Of a stretch of 64,000 nucleotides of DNA, positions 8,716-16,819 are shown piece by piece; position 1 is the stretch's first letter; each line of letters begins with the position of its first letter. The notes beneath the pieces are model-generated. The model saw only the letters and a program-made list of their open reading frames with translations. It was not told the origin of the DNA and did no database searches. Position numbers and translations under genes: made by a program. This DNA comes from Pseudorhizobium xiangyangii. Lineage in GTDB: Bacteria; Pseudomonadota; Alphaproteobacteria; Rhizobiales; Rhizobiaceae. The stretch is from positions 147,779-211,778 of the forward strand of contig NZ_JAJAWH010000006.1 of assembly GCF_020531965.1 (NCBI RefSeq), given 5' to 3'.

Positions 8716-9056
8716 ATGTGTTCTCCGATCCATGATCTGCCAGAATGCGGGAACAAACGCATTTTCTACCGTTTTGTTCCAAGGGTGCAATGGTGAACAG
8801 GTCACCAAACCAAACTACATGATCAAGCAGCGAGGCCGGGCTGTGTGAGGAGAACAAACGGGCACCGTCCGGAGTCAGCGATTCGTCGCTGATTCGTTCC
8901 GGTTTGTTCCTGGGTCAGGTGACTTGGGAGAAATAGTGGGAGAAGCCTGAAAATCCCTTGTTATTCACGGTTCAGATAGCCATTTCTGTCCTGTCGCCGC
9001 CTTACGACCGGTCGGCGAGTAGTTGTTGTGCGGATCAGATTTTGAATTTCCAACCG
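8716..9056. other. Intergenic region between DUF3309 gene and helicase
   Basis: 341 bp between divergent genes. It holds the general-stress promoter at 8756-8780 on the minus strand. The rest (8781-9056) shows several GTTCC/GGTTTGTTCC stretches near 8905-8920 but no complete promoter that I can support, and no convincing ORF. Confidence 0.5.
8756..8780 (-). promoter_or_regulatory. EcfG/RpoE2-type general-stress promoter for DUF3309 gene
   Basis: Read on the minus strand: GGAAC (8780-8776), 16 nt, CGTT (8759-8756). This is an exact match to the alphaproteobacterial EcfG pattern. Expected transcription start near 8748, about 33 nt before the DUF3309 ATG. The plus strand carries a near-mirror GGAAC with 15-nt spacing. 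Confidence 0.75.
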
Positions 9057-12000
9057 ATGATGCTTAGTGGACGTGGCGTGACTGCCGTCCTCGGCCCCAC
9101 AAACACCGGAAAGACGCACTATGCCATCGAGCGCATGGTGGCCCATGGCAGCGGTGTCATTGGCCTGCCGCTGCGGCTTCTGGCGCGCGAAGTCTATACT
9201 CGGGTCGTGGAAAAGGTCGGGATCGCCCACGTTGCGTTGATCACGGGTGAGGAAAAAATCGCGCCGCCCGGCGCTCGCTTTTCTGTCTGCACGGTCGAGG
9301 CCATGCCGAGGGAGACCAAGGCGGCGTTCGTGGCGATCGACGAGGTACAGCTCGCGGCAGATCTGGAACGCGGTCACATATTCACGGATCGGATACTGCA
9401 TCTGCGCGGTCGGGAGGAGACCTTGCTTCTCGGCGCCGGCACCATGCGGCCGATCCTGGAGCGCATTCTTCCCGGCATTACGGTCATCGAGCGCCCCCGG
9501 CTGTCACAACTGTTCTATTCCGGGCAGAAGAAGATCACGCGCCTGCCGCAGTGCACTGCTATCGTCGCGTTTTCCACGGAAGAAGTTTATGCGATCGCCG
9601 AGCTGATCCGTCGGCAGCGTGGTGGCGCCGCCGTTGTTCTCGGCGCGCTCAGCCCGCGTACGCGCAATGCCCAGGTCGGCCTCTATCAGGAAGGCGACGT
9701 CGAATATCTGGTTGCGACGGACGCGATCGGCATGGGGCTCAATCTCGATGTCGACCATGTGGCCTTCGCACAGGATCGCAAATTCGATGGTTTCCAGTTC
9801 CGCCACCTCAACCCTGCGGAGATGGGCCAGATCGCCGGCCGCGCGGGCCGCCATGTCCGCGACGGGACATTTGGCGTCACTGGGCAAGTCCAGCCGCTGG
9901 ACGACGAACTTGTGGAGCGCATCGAGAGTCACGAGTTTGACGTGGTGAAGGTACTTCAATGGCGATCGAAGTCGATGGACTTTTCGTCGATCCGAAACCT
10001 GCGGGCGAGCCTGGAGGTGGCCCCCACCGTTCCCGGCCTCACAAGGGCATTACCCGCAACAGATAGCCAGGCGCTCGAGCATCTTTCCCGCTACCCGGAA
10101 ATCATCGATACGGCGACAACACCGGCGCGCGTCGAAAAACTCTGGGAGGCTTGCGCCTTACCGGATTACAGGCGGATTGCGCCGGCTCAGCATGCTGACC
10201 TTATTTCGACGCTTTTCTCCGATCTGGTACGACACGGGACGGTGAACGAAGATTTCATGGCAGAGCAGGTGAAGCGTGCTGACCGCACCGATGGCGAAAT
10301 CGATACGCTCTCGGCGCGGATTGCGCAAATCCGGACTTGGACGTATGTGTCTAACCGCCCCGGCTGGCTGGCTGATCCGACACACTGGCAAGAAAAGACC
10401 AGGGAAATCGAGGACAGGCTGTCGGACGCCCTACATGAACGGTTGACGAAACGCTTTGTTGATCGCAGGACATCTGTGCTCATGAAGCGCCTGAGAGAGA
10501 ATGCAATGCTGGAAGCAGAAATCAGTGTGAATGGTGATGTCTTCGTGGAGGGTCACCACGTCGGACAGTTGGCAGGGTTCCGGTTTACGCCGGTCTCTGG
10601 GGCTGAGGGGCCCGATGCGAAGGCTGTCCAGACAGCAGCGCAAAAGGCTCTGGCGCTCGAATTTGAAGCGCGCGCTGCGCGTCTTTATGCGGCGGGCAAC
10701 AGCGATCTCGCCATCGGATCGGATGGTTGCGTGCGATGGCTCGGCGATCCTGTCGCCCGGCTAGCACCTAGCGACCATGTCATGCGCCCGCGAGTTATCC
10801 TTCTTGCCGACGAGCAACTTGCCGGCAATGCGCGCGAGCATGTTGTGGCCCGGATCGAGCGGTTCGTAAATCATCATACCGCCACAGTGCTGAAACCGCT
10901 CGATGATCTTTCGCGCGCCGAAGACCTGCAGGGCTTGGCCAAGGGACTTGCCTTCCAGCTGGTGGAAAATCTCGGTGTCATGTTCCGTCGGGACGTCGCC
11001 GACGACGTCAAGTCGCTGGATCAGGATGCGCGCGCCTCGATGCGCCGCTACGGCATTCGGTTTGGCGCTTATCACGTCTTCATGCCCGCTTTGCTGAAGC
11101 CGGCGCCGGCTGAACTGATTACCTTGCTCTGGGCTCTGAAAAATGACGGCCTGGATAAGCCCGGCTACGGAGAGTTGATCCCGGCACTCGCAGCCGGTCG
11201 CACGTCGGTCGTTGCGGATCCAACCTTCGAGCGCACGTTCTACAAGCTTGCGGGTTTCCGGTTCCTCGGTAAACGTGCGGTGCGCGTCGATATCCTCGAG
11301 CGCCTCGCTGACCTGATCCGGCCTCTCCTGCAGTGGAAGCCCGGCGCGTCGCCGCGCCCCGAGGGCGCCTACGACGGACGTCGTTTCGTTGCGACGACGT
11401 CGATGCTTTCTATTCTCGGAGCAACTCCCGATGACATGGAAGAAATCCTCAAGGGTCTGGGCTACCGCGCGGATGTCGTGACGGCGGAGGAAGCGGCAGC
11501 TGTCCTTTCGGCTCAGCAGCCTGGGATTGCCACCGAAGCATCGGCTCCAGAAGAGACGACGACAGAAGAAGGTCAGATCGACGGTGCCGCAAGCGATGGT
11601 GAGGACGCGATAGTGTCCGAACCTGCGCCAGTGGCTGATGAGCAGCCGCCGGTGGCCTCGGTTGAGGCTGCAGAGGGCGTTTCCGAAGAGGACTTGGCAA
11701 CCGCGGTGACGGCCGAAGCCGAGGCGCCCAAGCCGGTTCTTCTGTGGCGTCCTGCTGGCCGTAATGAAAACCAGCGTGGCGGTCGCCCCCAACAGGGCGA
11801 ACGTCGCCACGGTGCACGCAGCGAGAACCGCGGCCAAGGCGAGCGGGAAGCGCGCGAAGGTGCTCGGCCGGATCGAGAAAATCGTCGACCAGGCGGCAAA
11901 CCGGAGCGCTCGAACCGTGGCGACAGGCAGGACAGGCCGGACCGCGGCAAACCGTCGCAGCCAGCACGCTTCGAAGCAAAGCCACCCCGCAAGGAGAAGC

Positions 12001-12062
12001 CGGTGGATCCTGATTCACCCTTCGCCAAGCTCGCTGCGCTGAAGGAACAAATGAAGAAGTAG
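9057..12062 (+). CDS. SUV3-like ATP-dependent RNA helicase with disordered basic tail
   Basis: Superfamily 2 helicase of about 1001 residues, resembling the mitochondrial degradosome helicase SUV3. Motifs in order: Walker A GPTNTGKTH (about residue 14), DEVQLAAD (motif II), LLGAGT (motif III-like), the helicase C domain with ATDAIGMGLNLDVDHVAF, and QIAGRAGRH (motif VI). A long helical middle region follows. The last 190 residues are low complexity: first acidic (Ala/Glu-rich), then Arg/Gly/Asn-rich with RGG-like pieces, typical of RNA-binding tails. I start at the ATG at 9057, directly before the Walker A strand; upstream TTG codons (8958, 9042) stay open. It ends 2 bp before an S4-domain gene, suggesting a joint role in RNA or ribosome metabolism. 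Confidence 0.88.
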   Translation: MMLSGRGVTAVLGPTNTGKTHYAIERMVAHGSGVIGLPLRLLAREVYTRVVEKVGIAHVALITGEEKIAPPGARFSVCTVEAMPRETKAAFVAIDEVQLAADLERGHIFTDRILHLRGREETLLLGAGTMRPILERILPGITVIERPRLSQLFYSGQKKITRLPQCTAIVAFSTEEVYAIAELIRRQRGGAAVVLGALSPRTRNAQVGLYQEGDVEYLVATDAIGMGLNLDVDHVAFAQDRKFDGFQFRHLNPAEMGQIAGRAGRHVRDGTFGVTGQVQPLDDELVERIESHEFDVVKVLQWRSKSMDFSSIRNLRASLEVAPTVPGLTRALPATDSQALEHLSRYPEIIDTATTPARVEKLWEACALPDYRRIAPAQHADLISTLFSDLVRHGTVNEDFMAEQVKRADRTDGEIDTLSARIAQIRTWTYVSNRPGWLADPTHWQEKTREIEDRLSDALHERLTKRFVDRRTSVLMKRLRENAMLEAEISVNGDVFVEGHHVGQLAGFRFTPVSGAEGPDAKAVQTAAQKALALEFEARAARLYAAGNSDLAIGSDGCVRWLGDPVARLAPSDHVMRPRVILLADEQLAGNAREHVVARIERFVNHHTATVLKPLDDLSRAEDLQGLAKGLAFQLVENLGVMFRRDVADDVKSLDQDARASMRRYGIRFGAYHVFMPALLKPAPAELITLLWALKNDGLDKPGYGELIPALAAGRTSVVADPTFERTFYKLAGFRFLGKRAVRVDILERLADLIRPLLQWKPGASPRPEGAYDGRRFVATTSMLSILGATPDDMEEILKGLGYRADVVTAEEAAAVLSAQQPGIATEASAPEETTTEEGQIDGAASDGEDAIVSEPAPVADEQPPVASVEAAEGVSEEDLATAVTAEAEAPKPVLLWRPAGRNENQRGGRPQQGERRHGARSENRGQGEREAREGARPDRENRRPGGKPERSNRGDRQDRPDRGKPSQPARFEAKPPRKEKPVDPDSPFAKLAALKEQMKK

Positions 12063-12064
12063 CC

Positions 12065-12412
12065 ATGGTGGACAAGGAAGAGTCACATGACGGTTCGCCT
12101 CAGCGCATCGACAAGTGGCTCTTCTTTAGCCGGATGGTGAAATCGCGTGCCGTTGCGCAATCGCTGATCGCCTCGGGGGGCGTAACGATCAACGGGCAGC
12201 TCGCCGAGCATTCAAGTGAGATGGTTCGATCGGGTGACAAGATCGGGATTGCGCTTGAGCGTCGCGACCTCCTGCTTGTGGTTCGCGGTCCCGGGATTCG
12301 TCGCGGCCCTTTCGAAGAAGCCTGCCGGCTGTACCAGGACATTTCCGAGACCCTTGGAGAGAAGAGGCGACTGACGCCCTTCGAACGTGCTCAAAGGCGG
12401 CTAAAGCCCTGA
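12065..12412 (+). CDS. S4-domain RNA-binding protein (Hsp15/HslR-like)
   Basis: A 115-residue protein with an N-terminal S4 RNA-binding domain: RIDKWLFFSRMVKSRAVAQSL, then the loop GGVTINGQ and SGDKIGI. The C-terminal basic extension ends RRLTPFERAQRRLKP. The family includes Hsp15 (HslR), which binds stalled 50S subunits carrying peptidyl-tRNA. The start codon follows the helicase stop by 2 bp, so the two genes are almost certainly co-transcribed and probably translationally coupled. Assignment to HslR rather than another S4 protein is by size and domain only. Confidence 0.85.
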   Translation: MVDKEESHDGSPQRIDKWLFFSRMVKSRAVAQSLIASGGVTINGQLAEHSSEMVRSGDKIGIALERRDLLLVVRGPGIRRGPFEEACRLYQDISETLGEKRRLTPFERAQRRLKP

Positions 12413-12535
12413 CGCTCGTAGTGTCGCGATGGCCAACGCGTCGAGAATAATGCTCTTCATCCAGCCATTTTGATGGAAGGTTTATCCTTGCTAAGTGTAA
12501 GGAAAGGCTCTACCTCACAGACAAAAGCGTAAGGC

Positions 12536-12561
12536 GTGTATCGAGCCATAAGCCGATACAC
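12536..12561. repeat. Inverted repeat upstream of fdxA
   Basis: GTGTATCG (12536-12543) and CGATACAC (12554-12561) pair perfectly around a 10-nt loop, 71 bp before the fdxA start. There is no T run after it. It could be a leader hairpin or an operator. Confidence 0.45.
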
Positions 12562-12631
12562 CGCGCCTGCGCCGCCGGTTTCCCACCCTCCCAGCGCGAG
12601 ACCGGATCGACGGTGGTTTCTGGAGTGCCGC

Positions 12632-12970
12632 ATGACTTATGTCGTGACTGACAACTGTGTTCGTTGCAAGTATACGGATTGCGTCGAAGTATGTCCGGTG
12701 GACTGTTTCTACGAGGGAGAGAACTTCCTTGTAATCCATCCTGACGAATGCATCGACTGCGGTGTTTGCGAGCCGGAATGTCCGGCTGAGGCGATCAAGC
12801 CGGATACCGAACCGGGTCTCGACAAGTGGCTGAAGGTCAATGCCGACTATGCGCAGGTCTGGCCGAATATCACCATCAAAAAGGATCCGATGCCGGAGGC
12901 AAAGGAGATGGATGGTGTCGCAGGAAAGTTCGAGCAGTTCTTCTCGGCCGAACCGGGTAGCGGAGACTGA
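12632..12970 (+). CDS. fdxA: Seven-iron ferredoxin FdxA
   Basis: A 112-residue soluble ferredoxin carrying one [3Fe-4S] and one [4Fe-4S] cluster, a low-potential electron carrier. It begins [26 protein letters not shown], with the spaced cysteines of the seven-iron type, followed by [12 protein letters not shown]. The C-terminal extension ([23 protein letters not shown]) is typical of the alphaproteobacterial FdxA family. The ATG at 12632 is fixed by family similarity; an in-frame ATG at 12536 would add 32 unrelated residues and would overlap the inverted repeat. Single gene with 219 bp free upstream. Confidence 0.96.
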   Translation: MTYVVTDNCVRCKYTDCVEVCPVDCFYEGENFLVIHPDECIDCGVCEPECPAEAIKPDTEPGLDKWLKVNADYAQVWPNITIKKDPMPEAKEMDGVAGKFEQFFSAEPGSGD

Positions 12971-13346
12971 TCAGGTCGATCGTTAAAAGTTGTCATCAGA
13001 ACGGCTGTTTGCCTATCTGATGTGCAATTGATCATTGTCCTCGATTCGCTGTGCATAAAGCAAATTATTGATTTCGGCACTTTTTTGTGGTAGACAACAA
13101 GAACTGTTCCACAAGGCGGCACGCGCGTGCCCAAAAAACATCTCGAAAGCAATAGGTCGTTTAAGCGCGGTCTCCGTGACATCACAGTGATCTATGTGTC
13201 GTCGCCATTCGCGATGGAGTTGTTTTTTCGCGCACGTTAGTCGGACCAGTATCGAGTGACCTGACGGTTTTCCCCCGTCTCATCCGGGCCTGCCTGACCC
13301 GGCCCCGGTAGTGCACCGGGTGCGTACAAGGGAGTTTGTTAGACGA
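12971..13346. other. Intergenic region / possible long leader before carD
   Basis: 376 bp with no supportable ORF. It contains an alternating palindrome GTGACATCACAGTGA (13176-13190), a small hairpin CCAT/ATGG near 13206 followed by a T-rich stretch, and competing GC-rich stems between 13295 and 13323 shortly before the carD start. This could be a structured 5' leader, but I cannot locate a promoter with confidence. Confidence 0.4.
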
Positions 13347-13916
13347 ATGACGACCCAGCAGAAAAAATCTTCGGCGCGCCATGGCTTCAAGACCGGTGAA
13401 GCAATTGTGTATCCGGCTCACGGCGTGGGTATGATCACGACCATCGAGGAGCAGGAAGTGGCGGGCATGAAGCTCGAGCTTTTTGTGATTGAATTCGAGA
13501 AGGACAAGATGCGGCTCAAAGTGCCTGTGGCAAAAGCGGTCAGCATCGGCATGCGCAAGTTGTCAGAGACCGATTTCGTAGAGCGGGCGCTCAAGGTTGT
13601 TCAGGGCAAGGCTCGCGTCAAGCGGACGATGTGGTCGCGTCGTGCGCAGGAGTATGATGCGAAGATCAATTCTGGCGATCTGATTTCTATCGCTGAAGTC
13701 GTGCGTGATCTTTATCGCGCTGAAAATCAGCCTGAGCAGTCCTACTCCGAACGTCAGTTGTACGAAGCTGCCCTCGAGCGCATGGCACGAGAAATCGCAG
13801 CCGTGAACAAGATGTCCGATACCGAAGCTGTTCGCCTCGTCGAGGTCAACCTCGCCAAGGGCCCGAAGCGTGGCAAAGCGCTCGAAGAAGACGAAGCTCA
13901 GGAAGAAGCGGCATAA
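13347..13916 (+). CDS. carD: CarD/CdnL-family RNA polymerase-binding regulator
   Basis: Binds the RNA polymerase beta subunit through an N-terminal Tudor-like domain and stabilises open complexes. The 189-residue protein shows the conserved start of that domain (FKTGEAIVYPAHGVGMITTIE, residues about 14-34) and then the helical C-terminal DNA-contacting domain (MWSRRAQEYDAKINSGDLISIAEVVRDL). The tail is acidic (ALEEDEAQEEAA). The ATG at 13347 has GGGAG upstream at a somewhat long distance. The next gene is a heat-shock sigma factor, and the carD terminator directly abuts the stress promoter of that gene. Confidence 0.94.
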   Translation: MTTQQKKSSARHGFKTGEAIVYPAHGVGMITTIEEQEVAGMKLELFVIEFEKDKMRLKVPVAKAVSIGMRKLSETDFVERALKVVQGKARVKRTMWSRRAQEYDAKINSGDLISIAEVVRDLYRAENQPEQSYSERQLYEAALERMAREIAAVNKMSDTEAVRLVEVNLAKGPKRGKALEEDEAQEEAA

Positions 13917-13940
13917 ATCGCCTAATCATCCCGCTCAAAG

Positions 13941-13967
13941 ACCCGGCCTTCGTGCCGGGTTTTTTAT
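13941..13967 (+). terminator. Intrinsic terminator of carD
   Basis: ACCCGGC, a 6-nt loop, GCCGGGT, then TTTTTATT. Good stem and U tract 25 bp after the carD stop. Confidence 0.9.
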
Positions 13968-13968
13968 T

Positions 13969-13993
13969 GGAACTTTTTTCTGTGCGCGACGTT
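13969..13993 (+). promoter_or_regulatory. EcfG/RpoE2-type general-stress promoter for rpoH2
   Basis: GGAAC (13969-13973), 16 nt, CGTT (13990-13993), an exact match to the alphaproteobacterial general-stress promoter pattern. It begins 2 bp after the carD terminator T run and predicts a start near 14001, giving an rpoH2 leader of about 208 nt. Control of rpoH2 by the general-stress sigma factor is established in Sinorhizobium meliloti, as I recall. Confidence 0.82.
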
Positions 13994-14066
13994 ACCCCGC
14001 CGGAACGGCGAATTCGTGCGCGCGCCAAAGCCGCATCCGATGAAGCTGGTTTCCTACAGAACTAGG

Positions 14067-14207
14067 GGACGCCTTTCGAAGGGCAAGTCCTCCCGGGAAC
14101 TAAGAAGGGGATCAAGAGCGCGATTGCAACTACCCGGCCTGCTGCTCAACCGGGTCTGAAAGCGGTGATCGTCTTCTTGGCAGGTCAGCTAATCTCACGG
14201 AGAAGAC
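14067..14207 (+). promoter_or_regulatory. Structured rpoH2 leader, candidate SD-masking hairpin
   Basis: Three potential hairpins lie between the predicted promoter and the ATG. The first is GGACGCCTT paired with the region to 14090, with small bulges. The second is ACCCGG (14132-14137) with CCGGGT (14150-14155). The third is GTCTTCT (14171-14177) with AGAAGAC (14201-14207). The third would bury the GGAGAAG Shine-Dalgarno directly before the start codon, as in an RNA thermometer. The pairing is visible; the function is inference. Confidence 0.45.
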
Positions 14208-14208
14208 C

Positions 14209-15072
14209 ATGAAGACCATGTCTGCGGATCGCAATATGATCAAGATCGCCATGTCCGCTCCATATCTTGCGAGAGACGAAGAGCGAAACCTCGCGATCCG
14301 CTGGAAGGACGATCATGATCAGGATGCACGAAATCAGATCGCCCTTGCGCATATGCGGCTGGTCATCGCCATGGCATCAAAGTTCCGCGGCTTTGGACTG
14401 CCGATGAGCGATCTCGTCCAGGAGGGGTATGTCGGCCTGCTTGAAGCCGCCGCTCGGTTCGAGCCGGCGCGTGACGTACGGTTTTCCACCTATGCCAGCT
14501 GGTGGATCAGAGCATCGATGCAGGATTACATTCTTCGCAACTGGTCTATCGTCCGCGGCGGGACAAGTTCCGCGCAGAAGGCCCTCTTCTTCAATCTTCG
14601 TCGCCTGCGCGCCAAGCTTGCCCGAGGCGACAGCAATCTGACGTCCCGTGCCATCCACGAGGAAATCGCGGTGGCGCTCGGTGTCAGCGTTGCGGATGTG
14701 CAGACAATGGATGCGCGCCTTTCCGGCAATGACGCATCCCTACAGGCGCCATCCATTGCTGGCGATGCCGACAGCGGTGAACGGCTGGATCTACTCGCCA
14801 GTGCAGAACCGCTTCCGGATGAGCAGGTCTCCGGAATGATCGATGGCGAACGCCGGCTGCGTTGGCTGCAGGGCGCACTGACGAAGCTTAACGAACGGGA
14901 AAAGAAGATCATCCGTGCCCGCCGCCTCACTGACGAGGGCGCGACCCTGGAGGCCCTTGGCGTGGAGCTCGGCATCTCGAAGGAGCGAGTTCGTCAGATC
15001 GAAAGCCGCGCAATCGAAAAGCTCAAGTCGGCCCTGGTTTCGGCCAATCCGCAAATGGCGGCAGTCAACTAG
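14209..15072 (+). CDS. rpoH2: RNA polymerase sigma-32-type factor RpoH2
   Basis: Heat-shock/stress sigma factor, 287 residues. Region 2 is clear (ALAHMRLVIAMASKFRGFGLPMSDLVQEGYVGLLEAAARFEP and FSTYASWWIRASMQDYILRNWS). The RpoH box follows (AQKALFFNLRRLRAKL). Region 4 ends with the helix-turn-helix ELGISKERVRQIESRAIEKLK. Rhizobia carry two RpoH paralogues; the N-terminus (MSADRNMIKIAMSAPYL) and the stress-type promoter match RpoH2, the copy tied to the general stress response. The ATG at 14209 has GGAGAAG six nucleotides upstream; ATG at 14218 is an alternative. Confidence 0.93.
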   Translation: MKTMSADRNMIKIAMSAPYLARDEERNLAIRWKDDHDQDARNQIALAHMRLVIAMASKFRGFGLPMSDLVQEGYVGLLEAAARFEPARDVRFSTYASWWIRASMQDYILRNWSIVRGGTSSAQKALFFNLRRLRAKLARGDSNLTSRAIHEEIAVALGVSVADVQTMDARLSGNDASLQAPSIAGDADSGERLDLLASAEPLPDEQVSGMIDGERRLRWLQGALTKLNEREKKIIRARRLTDEGATLEALGVELGISKERVRQIESRAIEKLKSALVSANPQMAAVN

Positions 15073-15082
15073 GTCGCCACCT

Positions 15083-16630
15083 TCACTCCGATATGATCTT
15101 CACCTTCTGGCCGGGCGAAATCGTCGCCCCGGCTGGCAGAGCATTGATCAGTTTGAACAGATCGAGCTTACGGTCGGTTCCCATCATCCGCCCGGCAAGT
15201 GTCGCCAACGTATCGCGCGGTCCCACCGTCAAAACTCGCACCCTGAGCGGCTTGAGGGCGGCAGTTTCCTTCGGCGTCATCTGGCGGAAGCTCGACGTCA
15301 GTATCGCGGAGACCTGATCGAGGGTTGGGCTTCCCTTTGGCACTGCCGTCAGGAACCTAAAGATCTGGTTGTTCAACCGGATCACCGTTACGTCGAAATC
15401 CCATCGCTCCGCAGAAGCTCGCGCAGTAGCGCCCTCCAGACCGTTGACGGTCACGGGACGCACAGTCTCGGGCCTGAGACCTGCAACCCAGCCACTTGTA
15501 AGATAGTTCGTCAGACTGGTTGTGTCGCCTGCATCGACCCCATCGAAGCGAATGGCCGTCTCGCCGGGCCCGGTGGCCAGGACAGCATCGACCTTGTTGT
15601 CGATTCTGAACTCCGGCGGTACCTCGAAGCGAATCCCAAGGCCTCCGTGGAGAAAGGTCTGCCCGCGCACGAAGCCTTCCTCGGGACTATCCCCGTAGAG
15701 GAGGCCGTCAATGCCGGCTAGGTAGTAGTTGCGCCCTCGGTCTCCGACGGTCCCTTCCATCCCTTGGGCGCGCGCATGACGGCGCGCGAGGTCCGTACGC
15801 TGCGGTGCGTTGGGGTGGCTGGACAAGAAATCGAGGCTCTGGTCGGTATCAGGATCAACGGAAGAGAAACGCGCATAGGCCGCCATCGAATCGAGGAACC
15901 TGGGAGCCGCGTAGGGATCGTAACCCGCTTCGCCGAGCATCCGCACGCCGATGACGTCCGCCTGCAGCTCCTGCTGTCGCGAGAAGGCAGCCAGACGAAG
16001 CTTTCCACGGGCAAGAGCCTGCTTGCCGGCAAGATCGCTTGAAAGTACTTCCGCCACCACGCGGCTTGCGATTACCTCGGCCTCTTCCCGCCGCTGCCGC
16101 TCGATACCGTGATTGGCTGTGACGTGGGCCATCTCATGCGAGAGAACAGCCGCAACTTCCGAGGCGTCGTTTGCTAAAGCGAGGAGACCGCGGGTTACAT
16201 AGAGGTAGCCGCCTGGGAGAGCGAACGCATTTATGGCTGGAGAATTGAGAATGGTTATCCGATAAGATTGCACCGGATTTTCGGAAACTGTCGTCAACGC
16301 CCCGGCGATGCGGGCCACCAGCTTCTCGGTTTTCTCGTCGTGGTATTCGCCGCCATAGCTTGCAACGATACGAGGATGCTCTCGAGCCCCCATCTGCGCG
16401 CGCGGATCGTTCTTCTGGACCTCGTCAACGATCTGCGGCGAGTCCGAGGGAGAGACGTTTGGCTGGTAGGCCTGGTCGAGGATAGACTGGCAACTCGACA
16501 GCACAACTGCGGACGCGACCAGAATGGCGATGTTTCGCGTAGCAACGCTTGCCGAGCGAAATCTACGGGCCGGGGCGAGTGCCAGTCCTTCCCGCTGTAT
16601 CGTCTTCGTTATCGGCTTCACCATCATCAT
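15083..16630 (-). CDS. M48-family metalloprotease lipoprotein with C-terminal LysM-like domain
   Basis: Predicted envelope metalloprotease of the BepA/YfgC-LoiP type, involved in outer-membrane protein quality control. After a basic N-terminus, a hydrophobic stretch ends in a lipobox, ASAVVLSSC. The peptidase M48 domain has the zinc motif LSHEMAHVTANH with the downstream glutamate region ELQADVIGVRML. The C-terminal 50 residues form a LysM-like module (VGPRDTLATLAGRMMG ... ISPGQKVKII), which may bind peptidoglycan. At 515 residues it is longer than BepA because the LysM part replaces the TPR part. The start is uncertain: the codons for the first MMMV allow several choices. It is convergent with rpoH2. 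Confidence 0.88.
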   Translation of the reverse strand: MMMVKPITKTIQREGLALAPARRFRSASVATRNIAILVASAVVLSSCQSILDQAYQPNVSPSDSPQIVDEVQKNDPRAQMGAREHPRIVASYGGEYHDEKTEKLVARIAGALTTVSENPVQSYRITILNSPAINAFALPGGYLYVTRGLLALANDASEVAAVLSHEMAHVTANHGIERQRREEAEVIASRVVAEVLSSDLAGKQALARGKLRLAAFSRQQELQADVIGVRMLGEAGYDPYAAPRFLDSMAAYARFSSVDPDTDQSLDFLSSHPNAPQRTDLARRHARAQGMEGTVGDRGRNYYLAGIDGLLYGDSPEEGFVRGQTFLHGGLGIRFEVPPEFRIDNKVDAVLATGPGETAIRFDGVDAGDTTSLTNYLTSGWVAGLRPETVRPVTVNGLEGATARASAERWDFDVTVIRLNNQIFRFLTAVPKGSPTLDQVSAILTSSFRQMTPKETAALKPLRVRVLTVGPRDTLATLAGRMMGTDRKLDLFKLINALPAGATISPGQKVKIISE

Positions 16631-16819
16631 GACCCGCTATCCGACGTGTTATGCCGGAAATGCCCCAACCTCAGGAAAGGCGATACTTGCACTCTTCGAC
16701 TTAGCGATTTTTGCGCTGCAATCACAGAGGCTCTCACTCAAATAAGAAGTTCCGGTGCAGGCAAAAAGGCGCTGTTGCTGCGATGCCACCGTGCCAAGAC
16801 CAAATTGTGGCGATCCGAC

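Noticed and set aside
8755-8773. Plus-strand GGAAC-N15-CGTT toward the helicase gene
   Set aside because: Spacing is one base short and the gene start is about 290 bp away; the minus-strand reading of the same DNA is exact.
14096-14125. Second GGAAC in the rpoH2 leader as another stress promoter
   Set aside because: The nearest TT lies after 23 nt and there is no CGTT at 16 or 17 nt, unlike the upstream site.
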